From a virus: DNA of 64,000 nt. Each line of letters begins with the position of its first letter. Positions within the stretch are counted from its first letter, which is position 1. A program made the translations under genes and the position numbers. Under the pieces are notes generated by a model that had not been told where the DNA came from, searched no databases, and saw only the letters and a program-made list of their open reading frames with translations. The stretch is from positions 62,001 through 126,000 of IMG/VR virus record IMGVR_UViG_3300017991_000056; one strand, 5' to 3'. Shown one piece after another: positions 48,078 to 56,100 of this stretch.

Positions 48078-49259
48078 ATGAGCGACGACATCGTCAATGA
48101 TGATTTCCTGGTTGACGTTCCGGACATCCCGATGCCCGAGGAGGGCGTCGCGGAGGGCGAGGTGGTCAAGGACGAGTTCGAGGGCGCGTTCGACTACGCC
48201 TTCGTTGGGGCCGGGCAGGCGGGCAGCCGCATCGTCGAGAGCTTCTGGAAGCTCGGCTATCGGCGCGTGTGCTGCGTTAACACGAATAGCCAGGACCTGG
48301 CCGGGATCGACATTCCGGAGTCGAACAAGCTCGTCATGGATATTGGCTCTGGCGGCGCGGGCAAGGACCCGGCAAAGGGCGCCAAGGCAATTCAGAGCTA
48401 CTACGAGGACGTCTACGACCTGATGCGGCGCAGTTTCGGACGCAAGTTCGACCGTGTCTTCGTCTCCGTCGGAGCCGGAGGCGGCACGGGAAGCGGCTGC
48501 GCGAAGGCCCTCGTCGACATCGCTCACGACATCGCCAGGTCGTTTAAGGTCGAGGAGGAGGGTGGCAAGCCGGCGGTCGGCGCCATTGCGGCGCTGCCCA
48601 AGACGACCGAGGGGGCCAAGGTGAACTTCAACGCCCACGGCGTTCTGGACGATCTGTTCTCGATGGTTGGGAGCGACGCGGGGAAGCTGGCCGGCAGGAG
48701 CCTGAGTCCCCTGATCGTTATTGACAACGACAGGATTAACCGGCTCTATCCCAATCTGCCAGTGGCGAAGTTCTGGGATGTGGCGAACCGGAACGTCTCC
48801 AGCTTGTTCCATTTGTTCAACACCATCGCGATCAGGGATTCCGACTTCACGACTTTTGACAGGGCGGACCTCAAGGACATCCTTGAGTCCGGCACGGTGA
48901 CGTTCGGGGCATGCCCGATGAAGAAGTGGGGCGCCGCGGACGACATCAGCTACGCCATCCGGGACAACCTCCGGAGGAACGTCCTGGTCGGCGGCTTCGA
49001 CTTGAAGCAGGCCAAGGCGGCCGGCTGCGTCTTCATCGCCCACGGCGACGTGTTGGAGAAGGTTCCCCAGGCGTATCTGGAGCACGGCTTCGAGATGCTG
49101 TCCAGGATCATGGGCGCCGGTTCTGTCGTGCATCGCGGCATCTACCGGGGCGGCAAGCCAGGGCTCGTGGTCTACACGATCCTGGGAGAGCTCGGGCGTC
49201 CCGACGAGCGCATGGAGGAGATCGCGCGCGTCGGCGGGGCCACGTTGAGGAAGGAATAG
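48078..49259 (+). CDS. FtsZ/tubulin-like GTPase
   Basis: 393 aa from ATG 48078 with GAGGAGA five bases upstream. In-frame ATGs at 47940 and 47952 (GGAGG-linked) would add 42-46 residues. Residues about 38-70 begin the GTPase fold (Y-A-F-V-G-A-G-Q-A-G-S-R-I-V), and the T4 loop is G-A-G-G-G-T-G-S-G. The T7 region reads D-F-T-T-F-D-R-A-D-L-K-D-I-L, with the catalytic D-x-x-D of FtsZ-like proteins. Phage tubulins (PhuZ, TubZ) centre or move phage DNA or replication compartments. This one keeps an FtsZ-like signature. No phage-nucleus shell gene is recognised here. Confidence 0.85.
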   Translation: MSDDIVNDDFLVDVPDIPMPEEGVAEGEVVKDEFEGAFDYAFVGAGQAGSRIVESFWKLGYRRVCCVNTNSQDLAGIDIPESNKLVMDIGSGGAGKDPAKGAKAIQSYYEDVYDLMRRSFGRKFDRVFVSVGAGGGTGSGCAKALVDIAHDIARSFKVEEEGGKPAVGAIAALPKTTEGAKVNFNAHGVLDDLFSMVGSDAGKLAGRSLSPLIVIDNDRINRLYPNLPVAKFWDVANRNVSSLFHLFNTIAIRDSDFTTFDRADLKDILESGTVTFGACPMKKWGAADDISYAIRDNLRRNVLVGGFDLKQAKAAGCVFIAHGDVLEKVPQAYLEHGFEMLSRIMGAGSVVHRGIYRGGKPGLVVYTILGELGRPDERMEEIARVGGATLRKE

Positions 49260-49263
49260 AGAC

Positions 49264-49527
49264 ATGGCTTATCGAGCGAACGTGACCGACAAGCAGCAGA
49301 GCGACATCGAGAACGCGGCGAACGACAGCGCCGACAGGCTTCTCTGGTTCGACGGGAAGCAGGAGCAGGCGGCTGCCACGAGGTTCATCCGGGCCCTCGA
49401 CCTGTCGGCCCAGGGCAGCGGGGTCTCGGCGACCATGAGCGCGCAGAGGCAGTTCGGCAGCTCCGGGCACGCCGTCGGCAGCCATAATGACAAGCCCGCG
49501 ACGTTCGCGAGGCCGGGCAAGGTCTAA
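49264..49527 (+). CDS. Small hypothetical protein after the FtsZ-like gene
   Basis: 87 aa, ATG 49264, four bases after the GTPase stop. Polar, Gln/Ala/Ser-rich, with a helical first half and a disordered glycine/serine-rich tail. The close spacing suggests a partner or regulator of the FtsZ-like GTPase, but no motif supports that. Confidence 0.5.
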   Translation: MAYRANVTDKQQSDIENAANDSADRLLWFDGKQEQAAATRFIRALDLSAQGSGVSATMSAQRQFGSSGHAVGSHNDKPATFARPGKV

Positions 49528-49563
49528 CCCCGGGCGGGGTCCTCCCCTCCCCGCCCACCTCCC

Positions 49564-49597
49564 AGAGGGCCGCGTGAAAGCGCGGCCCTCTCTTTTT
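49564..49597 (+). terminator. Rho-independent terminator
   Basis: AGAGGGCCGCG (49564-49574) pairs with CGCGGCCCTCT (49581-49591), 11 perfect pairs with a TGAAAG loop, followed by CTTTTT. It closes the unit that contains the FtsZ-like gene. Confidence 0.92.
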
Positions 49598-49612
49598 GCC
49601 CTCCTCGCGGCG

Positions 49613-49618
49613 TATAGT
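49613..49618 (+). promoter_or_regulatory. Putative -10 element in GCGTATAGT motif
   Basis: TATAGT in CGCGGCGTATAGTGTCGC, 16 bases after a strong terminator and 20 bases before the next start codon. The terminator-to-start position makes it the best supported member of the GCGTATA(A/G)T set. A very short 5' leader is implied. Confidence 0.65.
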
Positions 49619-49637
49619 GTCGCAAAGGAGGACGACC

Positions 49638-50558
49638 ATGACCAGGTTGCTGTTCTACACCGACCTTCAGCTGAGCGGCAAGACGCCGAGGCACAGGGTC
49701 GACGACTACCCGTCCGCGCTGGTGGAGAAGGTGGCTGAGATATACGAGCGCGCGACCGCCGAGAGATGCGAGTTCGTGGTCTTCGGAGGCGACTTCTTCA
49801 ACAACCACAAGATATTCAGCTACGATGTCATCAACAGGGTGATGGAGCCGATCTGCTCGTCGGACCTGACGACGTACGTGGTGCTCGGGCAGCACGACGT
49901 CCACGGCTACAACCCGAAGACCTACGAGACCTCGACCATGGCCTTCATGGCGAGGCACTGCGAGAAGCTCGAGGTGATGTGGGGGCCGACGGAGGTCGGC
50001 GAGGTTGAGCTGTGGCCGTGCCATGTCTGGGAGAAGCTGGAGGATGCGAAGGGGAAGATGATGCCGCCTGGCAGGGTCAACGTGCTCGTGGCTCATCAGT
50101 CGATCACCAACAAGAAGAAGTTCTTCGACGTGGAGTCGACGGCCGACTTCGGGGTTGGGTGCCCCTACGACCTGGTCCTGTCCGGGCACATGCACGACGG
50201 CTACGACACGCATGTGGTCGACGGGACGACCTTTTGCAACCCGGGGGCCGTCTCCAGGGGCGCCATGGATGAGATCGACCGTGTTCCGATGGTCGCGGTG
50301 ATAGAGGTCGGGGCGGGGAGGCCGCCGGCCGTGAGGCTGCTCCCCATCGAGTGCGTGAAGCCAGGATCGGACGTTTTCGGGCAGGATGTGGCGGAGATCG
50401 TCAGGGACATGAGCGAGTTCGACGCCAACGCCTTCGTGCGGGGCATGGACGAGCTGGAGGCCGAGTCGGTCGACGTTTACGACCTGGTTCAGAAGGCGGG
50501 AAAGGAAGAGGGCATCCCGAAGCCCGTCCTGGCCTATATCGACTCGAAGAGGAAATAA
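49638..50558 (+). CDS. Metallophosphoesterase, SbcD/Mre11-like
   Basis: 306 aa, ATG 49638 after AAAGGAGG. The calcineurin-type motifs appear in order: Y-T-D-L-Q-L, V-V-F-G-G-D-F-F, V-V-L-G-Q-H-D, V-L-V-A-H-Q and L-S-G-H-M-H-D-G. The C-terminal 80 residues are helical. T4 gp47-like nucleases of this type work with an SbcC/gp46 ATPase, which is not seen in this window. Confidence 0.8.
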   Translation: MTRLLFYTDLQLSGKTPRHRVDDYPSALVEKVAEIYERATAERCEFVVFGGDFFNNHKIFSYDVINRVMEPICSSDLTTYVVLGQHDVHGYNPKTYETSTMAFMARHCEKLEVMWGPTEVGEVELWPCHVWEKLEDAKGKMMPPGRVNVLVAHQSITNKKKFFDVESTADFGVGCPYDLVLSGHMHDGYDTHVVDGTTFCNPGAVSRGAMDEIDRVPMVAVIEVGAGRPPAVRLLPIECVKPGSDVFGQDVAEIVRDMSEFDANAFVRGMDELEAESVDVYDLVQKAGKEEGIPKPVLAYIDSKRK

Positions 50559-50594
50559 TCGCTCGGATTTTTCAGAATTGTTGCTGGCGACGTG

Positions 50595-50600
50595 TATAAT
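50595..50600 (+). promoter_or_regulatory. Putative -10 element in CGTGTATAAT motif
   Basis: TATAAT in GGCGACGTGTATAATAGGG, 56 bases before ATG 50656. Divergent member of the GCGTATA(A/G)T set; the TG before TATAAT is extended -10-like. Confidence 0.5.
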
Positions 50601-50655
50601 AGGGCGGACGAGAGTGTGGCTGGTGATTTTACGACGGCAAGAAGGAGAAAACGAG

Positions 50656-52074
50656 ATGGATGGCAAGAAGGACGACAATGATCTGTTTGGCAGTGACTTC
50701 TTCGGGGATGACGGCGATGACTTCTTCAACCAGGGAGGGGATGGCGGCAAGCCGGAGGAGACGGATGGCGCAGCGGAGATGGAGGCGATTCCGCCAGAGG
50801 CCGTGAGTGAAGGCGGCGAGGCCAAGGCCAGGGCCAAGATCAAGGATGAGAAGAAGCCCAAGAGGAAGGCTCCACCGCGCCAGGCTCCACCGCGCCAGGC
50901 TCCCCCGACCAGTGCGGGGGTCGAGCCTGTGACCGGTCCGTCGCTGGGCGAGGATGGCGAGCAGGAAATTGCAACGGAGTCCAAGGCCGACACGAAGGCG
51001 GAGACCCCGGACGCCCAGGAGACCATGTCGGTCGGATGGAACGCGATGCCGCCACCGCCGAAGAAGCGGGCGCGGAAGCCGATGACGCCGGCCCAGAAGA
51101 TGGTCAGCTACATGTTGAACAAGGCTGGCAAGCTGGAGGAGGCGCTTCCGCTCTCGGACATCATGAAGGGTCACCTGGGAGACGCTGTTCCCATCGAGGA
51201 CGTGGCCATCTTCAGCGAGGAGCCCGAGGATGACGGCCTCAAGGATGTGTACGCGGCGTGTCCGCTTCAGAATCACGTTAACCTGAGCTCGCGCATCGAG
51301 GCGACGCAGGTCAGGAGGATCGGCTTCGAGGTGCTCCGGGATGGCCGGATGTTCACGCCCATTCAGGTGGCGAGAGTCGGGAATGCGCTGGAGTGCACGA
51401 GCGGGCGTCACCGCCTGGTCTTCCTGGCTATGGTGTACGGGGCCAAGACGGTGGTGCCGATGATCGTGGCCGACATGAGCCTCAACGAGGCCAGGAAGGC
51501 GGTTATCGCGGCCAACGAGACCAGGTCGATCAAGGCCATGGAGAAGGCCGAGTACGCCGTCCTGACGGCCGTCGGTGGCGACGTGAAGGCGAATCAGGAC
51601 GACATGTACGGCCGAGCCGCCGTCAACAAGGGCGGCGCCAAGAAGTACGCCATCTACTCCATCGTGGAGCGCGGCTATCCGAGGGAGCTGGAGTTCGACA
51701 TCTCGGCCCGCGGGGACGGCGCGATCACGACGATCAGCAACGTCGAGGCCTTCCTGGGATACTCGATCGATTGGCACAAGGGGATGACGGCGACCGACTT
51801 CGACCGCAAGCTGGAGTCGTCCATCAACTTCCTGAACACCTACGTCGAGAAGCTCCAGGCGGAGGACGCGTTCGATCCGAAGCAGCAGCTCGCCAACAAG
51901 CCGCTGAAGGCGGTCGGCAAGTACGTCCGGGAGTACGAGGCCGTCACTGGCGGCGACGCCCTGACCATCGTTGACAAGATCGTCGAGTGCATGATCGCGC
52001 TCGGCGATGTCGCGAGCCATCCTCCGCTGGAGACGCACGCGACGCTAGCCGAGGCGATGAAGCAGGATGGCTGA
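50656..52074 (+). CDS. ParB/sulfiredoxin-like domain protein with disordered N-terminus
   Basis: 472 aa from ATG 50656 after AAGGAGA. Residues 1-160 are acidic then Pro/Lys/Ala-rich (including a tandem P-P-R-Q-A-P) and probably disordered. A ParB-like fold follows: F-T-P-I-Q-V-A-R-V...C-T-S-G-R-H-R-L-V-F-L-A-M-V-Y-G. The following helices could bind DNA. It may bind phage DNA, perhaps as a segregation or regulatory factor, but centromere-like repeats were not found nearby. Confidence 0.6.
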   Translation: MDGKKDDNDLFGSDFFGDDGDDFFNQGGDGGKPEETDGAAEMEAIPPEAVSEGGEAKARAKIKDEKKPKRKAPPRQAPPRQAPPTSAGVEPVTGPSLGEDGEQEIATESKADTKAETPDAQETMSVGWNAMPPPPKKRARKPMTPAQKMVSYMLNKAGKLEEALPLSDIMKGHLGDAVPIEDVAIFSEEPEDDGLKDVYAACPLQNHVNLSSRIEATQVRRIGFEVLRDGRMFTPIQVARVGNALECTSGRHRLVFLAMVYGAKTVVPMIVADMSLNEARKAVIAANETRSIKAMEKAEYAVLTAVGGDVKANQDDMYGRAAVNKGGAKKYAIYSIVERGYPRELEFDISARGDGAITTISNVEAFLGYSIDWHKGMTATDFDRKLESSINFLNTYVEKLQAEDAFDPKQQLANKPLKAVGKYVREYEAVTGGDALTIVDKIVECMIALGDVASHPPLETHATLAEAMKQDG

Positions 52075-53143
52075 CGTGCTTGGGCATGACGAGAAGGGCG
52101 GTCACCTTTTCCGGTGGGACGGCGAGTTCCACTACGACGGGAGGGTGGCTGCTCCCTTTTGCCCGATTGTCCCTGACAGCCGCGCGAGGGCCAGGGTGGC
52201 AGGTGCGACCTTCCTCTCCGGCGTCGGGGGGCTGTCTGTCTGTCTGGACGTGAGCGGTCTTGAGATAACCTTGTGGTTTGTCTCGTGGGGAGTGCTGGGC
52301 TTCGCCGCCCGCCGGATCGACGAGCTGTCCGTGTTGTCCATCCCGACGGCCATGCCGGTGGTGGTTTGCGGGGATGTCTGCTTGGACCCGGACCGCATGC
52401 GGAGGGTGTGCCGCGCCTATCCTGCCCATTGGCTGAAGGCGTGCCCGCTCGTTGACGGGCTTGAGGCCTTCGGGGCCCTTGTCGAGCATGTGGCGGCGGA
52501 AAAGGCCGAGCGGCCCAGGGCGCTGTCGCTCATGGAGCCGGCGGAGGGCGATCTCCAGGGCGAGTTCCAGGAGTTCGACCAGGAGCTTGGGTCGGACGGC
52601 CTGGGGCGCATGGCGCACCTGGTTGCGAAAGGTCGTCCGGTCTTGAACCAGATGATGGCCGGTCCGTGCATTCGGAGGTTCAACGGGTCGGTGGTGGCCC
52701 GGTCCGGGGACGGGGTTTGGCTGACGACGTCGCGGGAGGCTCAGAGGATGTTCCCGATGGAGCCGGTGTCGCTCAAGGCCCACGCGGCCCGTCAGGTCCC
52801 GGTGATGGTGGAGCCGACTGCCGAGTTCCGGGAGGCGACGGGGTTCGACGGGGACCAGGTGGCGATCCTGGTGGCGTCCGACTCGATGCCGGGTTCGGAG
52901 GTCTTTCTGAGGATGTATTTCCCGTACTCCGGGAGGAAGTCGGTATGCCTTCTTGACCCAAAATCCCCCGAGGCTCCGCGAAACGCTCCCGTTTTTCGAT
53001 ATAATAAGGGTTGGAGACTGGACGAGGCGCGATACAGAGAGGTGGTCGATGGTGGACCTTCAGACTTTCTACGACGGGTGCGGGACGCCGGAGGGGCAGC
53101 GGCTGGGGAGCTGGAAGGCTGTGCTGCTGGTGGTGCCTCTTGA
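52067..53143 (+). CDS. Hypothetical protein upstream of the polymerase
   Basis: 358 aa, ATG 52067 overlapping the previous stop. Mixed alpha/beta, with an acidic helical stretch in the middle (G-D-L-Q-G-E-F-Q-E-F-D-Q-E) and later S-M-P-G-S-E-V-F-L-R-M-Y-F-P-Y. No known family. Its frame overlaps the start of the polymerase gene by 95 bases, and its last 30 residues are Gly/Ala/Arg-rich. Confidence 0.55.
   Translation: MADVLGHDEKGGHLFRWDGEFHYDGRVAAPFCPIVPDSRARARVAGATFLSGVGGLSVCLDVSGLEITLWFVSWGVLGFAARRIDELSVLSIPTAMPVVVCGDVCLDPDRMRRVCRAYPAHWLKACPLVDGLEAFGALVEHVAAEKAERPRALSLMEPAEGDLQGEFQEFDQELGSDGLGRMAHLVAKGRPVLNQMMAGPCIRRFNGSVVARSGDGVWLTTSREAQRMFPMEPVSLKAHAARQVPVMVEPTAEFREATGFDGDQVAILVASDSMPGSEVFLRMYFPYSGRKSVCLLDPKSPEAPRNAPVFRYNKGWRLDEARYREVVDGGPSDFLRRVRDAGGAAAGELEGCAAGGAS
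53000..53005 (+). promoter_or_regulatory. Putative -10 element upstream of the polymerase gene
   Basis: TATAAT in TTTTTCGATATAATAAGGG, 44 bases before the polymerase start, inside the upstream gene. The context differs from the GCGTATA(A/G)T set, so assignment is weak. Confidence 0.35.
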
Positions 53144-56100
53144 GGACTTCTGCGTGGACGACTACGTGGCGCAGCTCGGCTTGGACAGGGCCGAGGTCGC
53201 GGTGACCTGGGAGAAGGACGGTGTCGACATCGTCCAGGAGATGATGCTCGCCAAGGCCGCTGTCGTCGTCCAGTGCTCTGCTCGCTTCTCTCGCAAGTTC
53301 CCCCATGTCGCCAACCCTTGGGCCATCGACGACGCCCTGAGGGAACGAGTGCATGCCGCGCTTCCTGACGCCTACGTTAGCCTGCACCACCATGACGAGT
53401 TCAGCATCAGGGACGGCCTGGGGCGCGTCGAGGACCTTGTGAAGCTCCTGAAGGCCCAGGGGCGGTCCTTCTGCTGCGTGACCAACCACGGCTCCGTGGG
53501 GGGCTGGATACGGCAGTACAAGGCGTGCAGGGAGGCCGGGATCAAGGCCATCTTCGGTTGCCTGACGCCTGGACAGCCGATATTTGCTAAGAATGGGGTG
53601 AAAAAGATTGAGGATGTTCGTGTCGGGGATGAGGTTCTTACTCATAATGGGCGTTTTCAAAGGGTGGTCGGATGCTCTAAGAGGAATTATTCAGGAACAG
53701 TGTACAGAATAGAATGCTGGGGGGAGAGTGGCTTGGAGGTTACTGGGGAACATCCCGTTATGGTGTACGGGAAGACATCTCACAAGTGGGAATTTGGTTT
53801 TTCCTGGGAGAAGCCGGAAGATATTAAATTTGGACGGGCGAATATGAGGTGTTCTGCGGCTCGGAGTGGCTCTAAAGTCCGTGGATTGTGGAGGAGTTAT
53901 GCAGTTCTTCCAAGAATTCCAGATACAGAGGAGTCAATGATAAAAGTCTTGGATTGGGTTGTGGGGTATGAGAATAGAGAGGGGAAGGCATATCGGACTC
54001 GCAATGGGCCGAATGATACGGTGTCAAATAGGAATTTTCCAGTAGAGATCGCACTGACTGGTGATTGGATGAGGATGTTTGGGCTGTATGTGGCGGAGGG
54101 AAGTCAGCAGCATGGGACAGTGAGGTGGACATTTAACAACTTATCGGATGTGCGGGCAATTGATTTTCTGAGGACATTTCTAAAGTCCGAGTTGGGCCTT
54201 GAATTGGTATGTGCTGGAGAGGTCTCTTTTACGGATAAAAATGGAAATGAAAGGGTGTCGCAGGCATCGGATTATTATGTTTGCTCGGTGATTCTTCAAA
54301 AGATGATGTTGGCCATGTTTGGTGCGGGGGCGAAAGAGAAGAAGTTTCCGATTTCGTTCCTTGGATTGAATAAAAGCCTTTTGGCTGCTTTTATTTGGGG
54401 TCTTTGGGAGGGAGATGCAAACAAGCGTGGTGATGTGCTGACTACGAGTTCATGGGAGTTGGCTCATTTGAGTCGTTTGGCCGTAGCAAAAGTGAAGGGT
54501 GCAGCCTATCAGGTGTCATGCGTGAAGAATGGAGAATTTGACAGGTATGATGTTCGATGGGGTAGGACAGCCAATACTGATGAGGTGTATACGGATAGTG
54601 ATGATTCTTTTGTCTATCTTCCGATAAGGAACGTGGATCGTAGGTGGTATGATGGTCCGGTATACAATCTTCATGTTGAAGAGGATAACAGTTATGTGTC
54701 TGGTGTGGCCGTTCATAATTGCGAAATGTACGTCAACGACTACCGGGGCGACGATCCCGAGCTGAAGAAGGCGAGCCGGAGGAGCAGCCATCTGATCTTG
54801 ACGGCCAGGACCGAGGAGGGCCTCTACAACCTCATCCGGATACACAACGACGCCCAGCTGGACGGTTTCTACTACATGCCGAGGATGAACCACGAGGCGG
54901 CGAGGAGGTGGGGGAAGGGAATCGTGGCGACGTCGGCCTGTTTGTCGGGCGAGGTGCCGCGGCTGCTGATGGCCGAGCCGCCGCCCCAGCGAACGCCCGA
55001 GACGGACGTGGAGTACGAGCAGCGCTGCGAGGTGGCCAAGGCCGTGGCGAAGAAGGCCAAGACGGACTACGAGCCGCCGGAACGCGACACGGGCGAGACG
55101 GACGCCGAGTACTTGGCGGCCTGCGCTGTCTTCGTGAAGGCCGCGAGGGAGGAGGCCGAGCGCATCTACCGGCTCTACGAGGAGGCCTTCGACGAGTTTT
55201 ACGTCGAGCTCCAGATCATCGAGTACGAGGAGCAGCGGGAGGTCAACCGGCGCTTGATCGAGTTCGGTCGCGAGGTCGGGGCCAAGTTCATGCTGGCATC
55301 AGACTCCCACTACCTGGACGCGACTCACGCGAACACCCACGACCTGCTTCTCATGATGCGCCAGGGCAAGACCGTGCTGGACAAGAGGGAGAGCGAGGAG
55401 GAGGTCTGGAATTTCCAGGTGGCGAACCTCTACTACCGGGACGCCGCGGCCATGCGGGACGTCTTTGAGAACGGCTTCGTCGATAAGAAGGGCGGCAGGC
55501 ACGGGCCGTTCCGGGACGACGTCTTCACCGAGGAGGTGTTCGTCGAGGCCATGGCGAACACCAGGAGGGTGGCGGTCGCGGCCGACCCCATCAGGTTCGA
55601 TCCGACGATTCAGCTTCCGAAGCTCTACGACAACGGCGCGGAGATGCTGCGCCGGAAGGTGAACGCCGGCTTCGGCGAGCGCGGGATCGGCAGGAGGGTG
55701 GACGTCCAGGACTACCTGGACAGGGTCAGGCACGAGTTCGCGGTCATCACCAAGCTCGGGTGGGCCGACTACTTCCTGATCATGGACAGGATCGTGGCTG
55801 ACGCCAAGGAGAAGTTCGGCGAGTGGGCCGTCGGGTATGGGAGAGGGAGCGCCGCTGGGAGCCTGGTCTCCTATTGCCTCGGACTGACGGACTGTGACCC
55901 GCTGGAGCACGGCCTCCTTTTCGAGAGGTTCCTGGATGAGGGGCGCCGGGATGCTCCGGACATCGACACCGACTTCGACCCGCGGGTGAGGGAGTGGGTG
56001 AAGGGCCATATTGTCAAGGTCTTCGGGGAGGACAACGTCTGCTCCATCGGGACCTACTCGACCTACAAGACCAGGGCTGTCATACTCGGCGTCGCCAGGG

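Noticed and set aside
48078-49259. Proof of a phage nucleus
   Set aside because: A tubulin-like protein alone is not enough; no shell (chimallin-like) gene was recognised.
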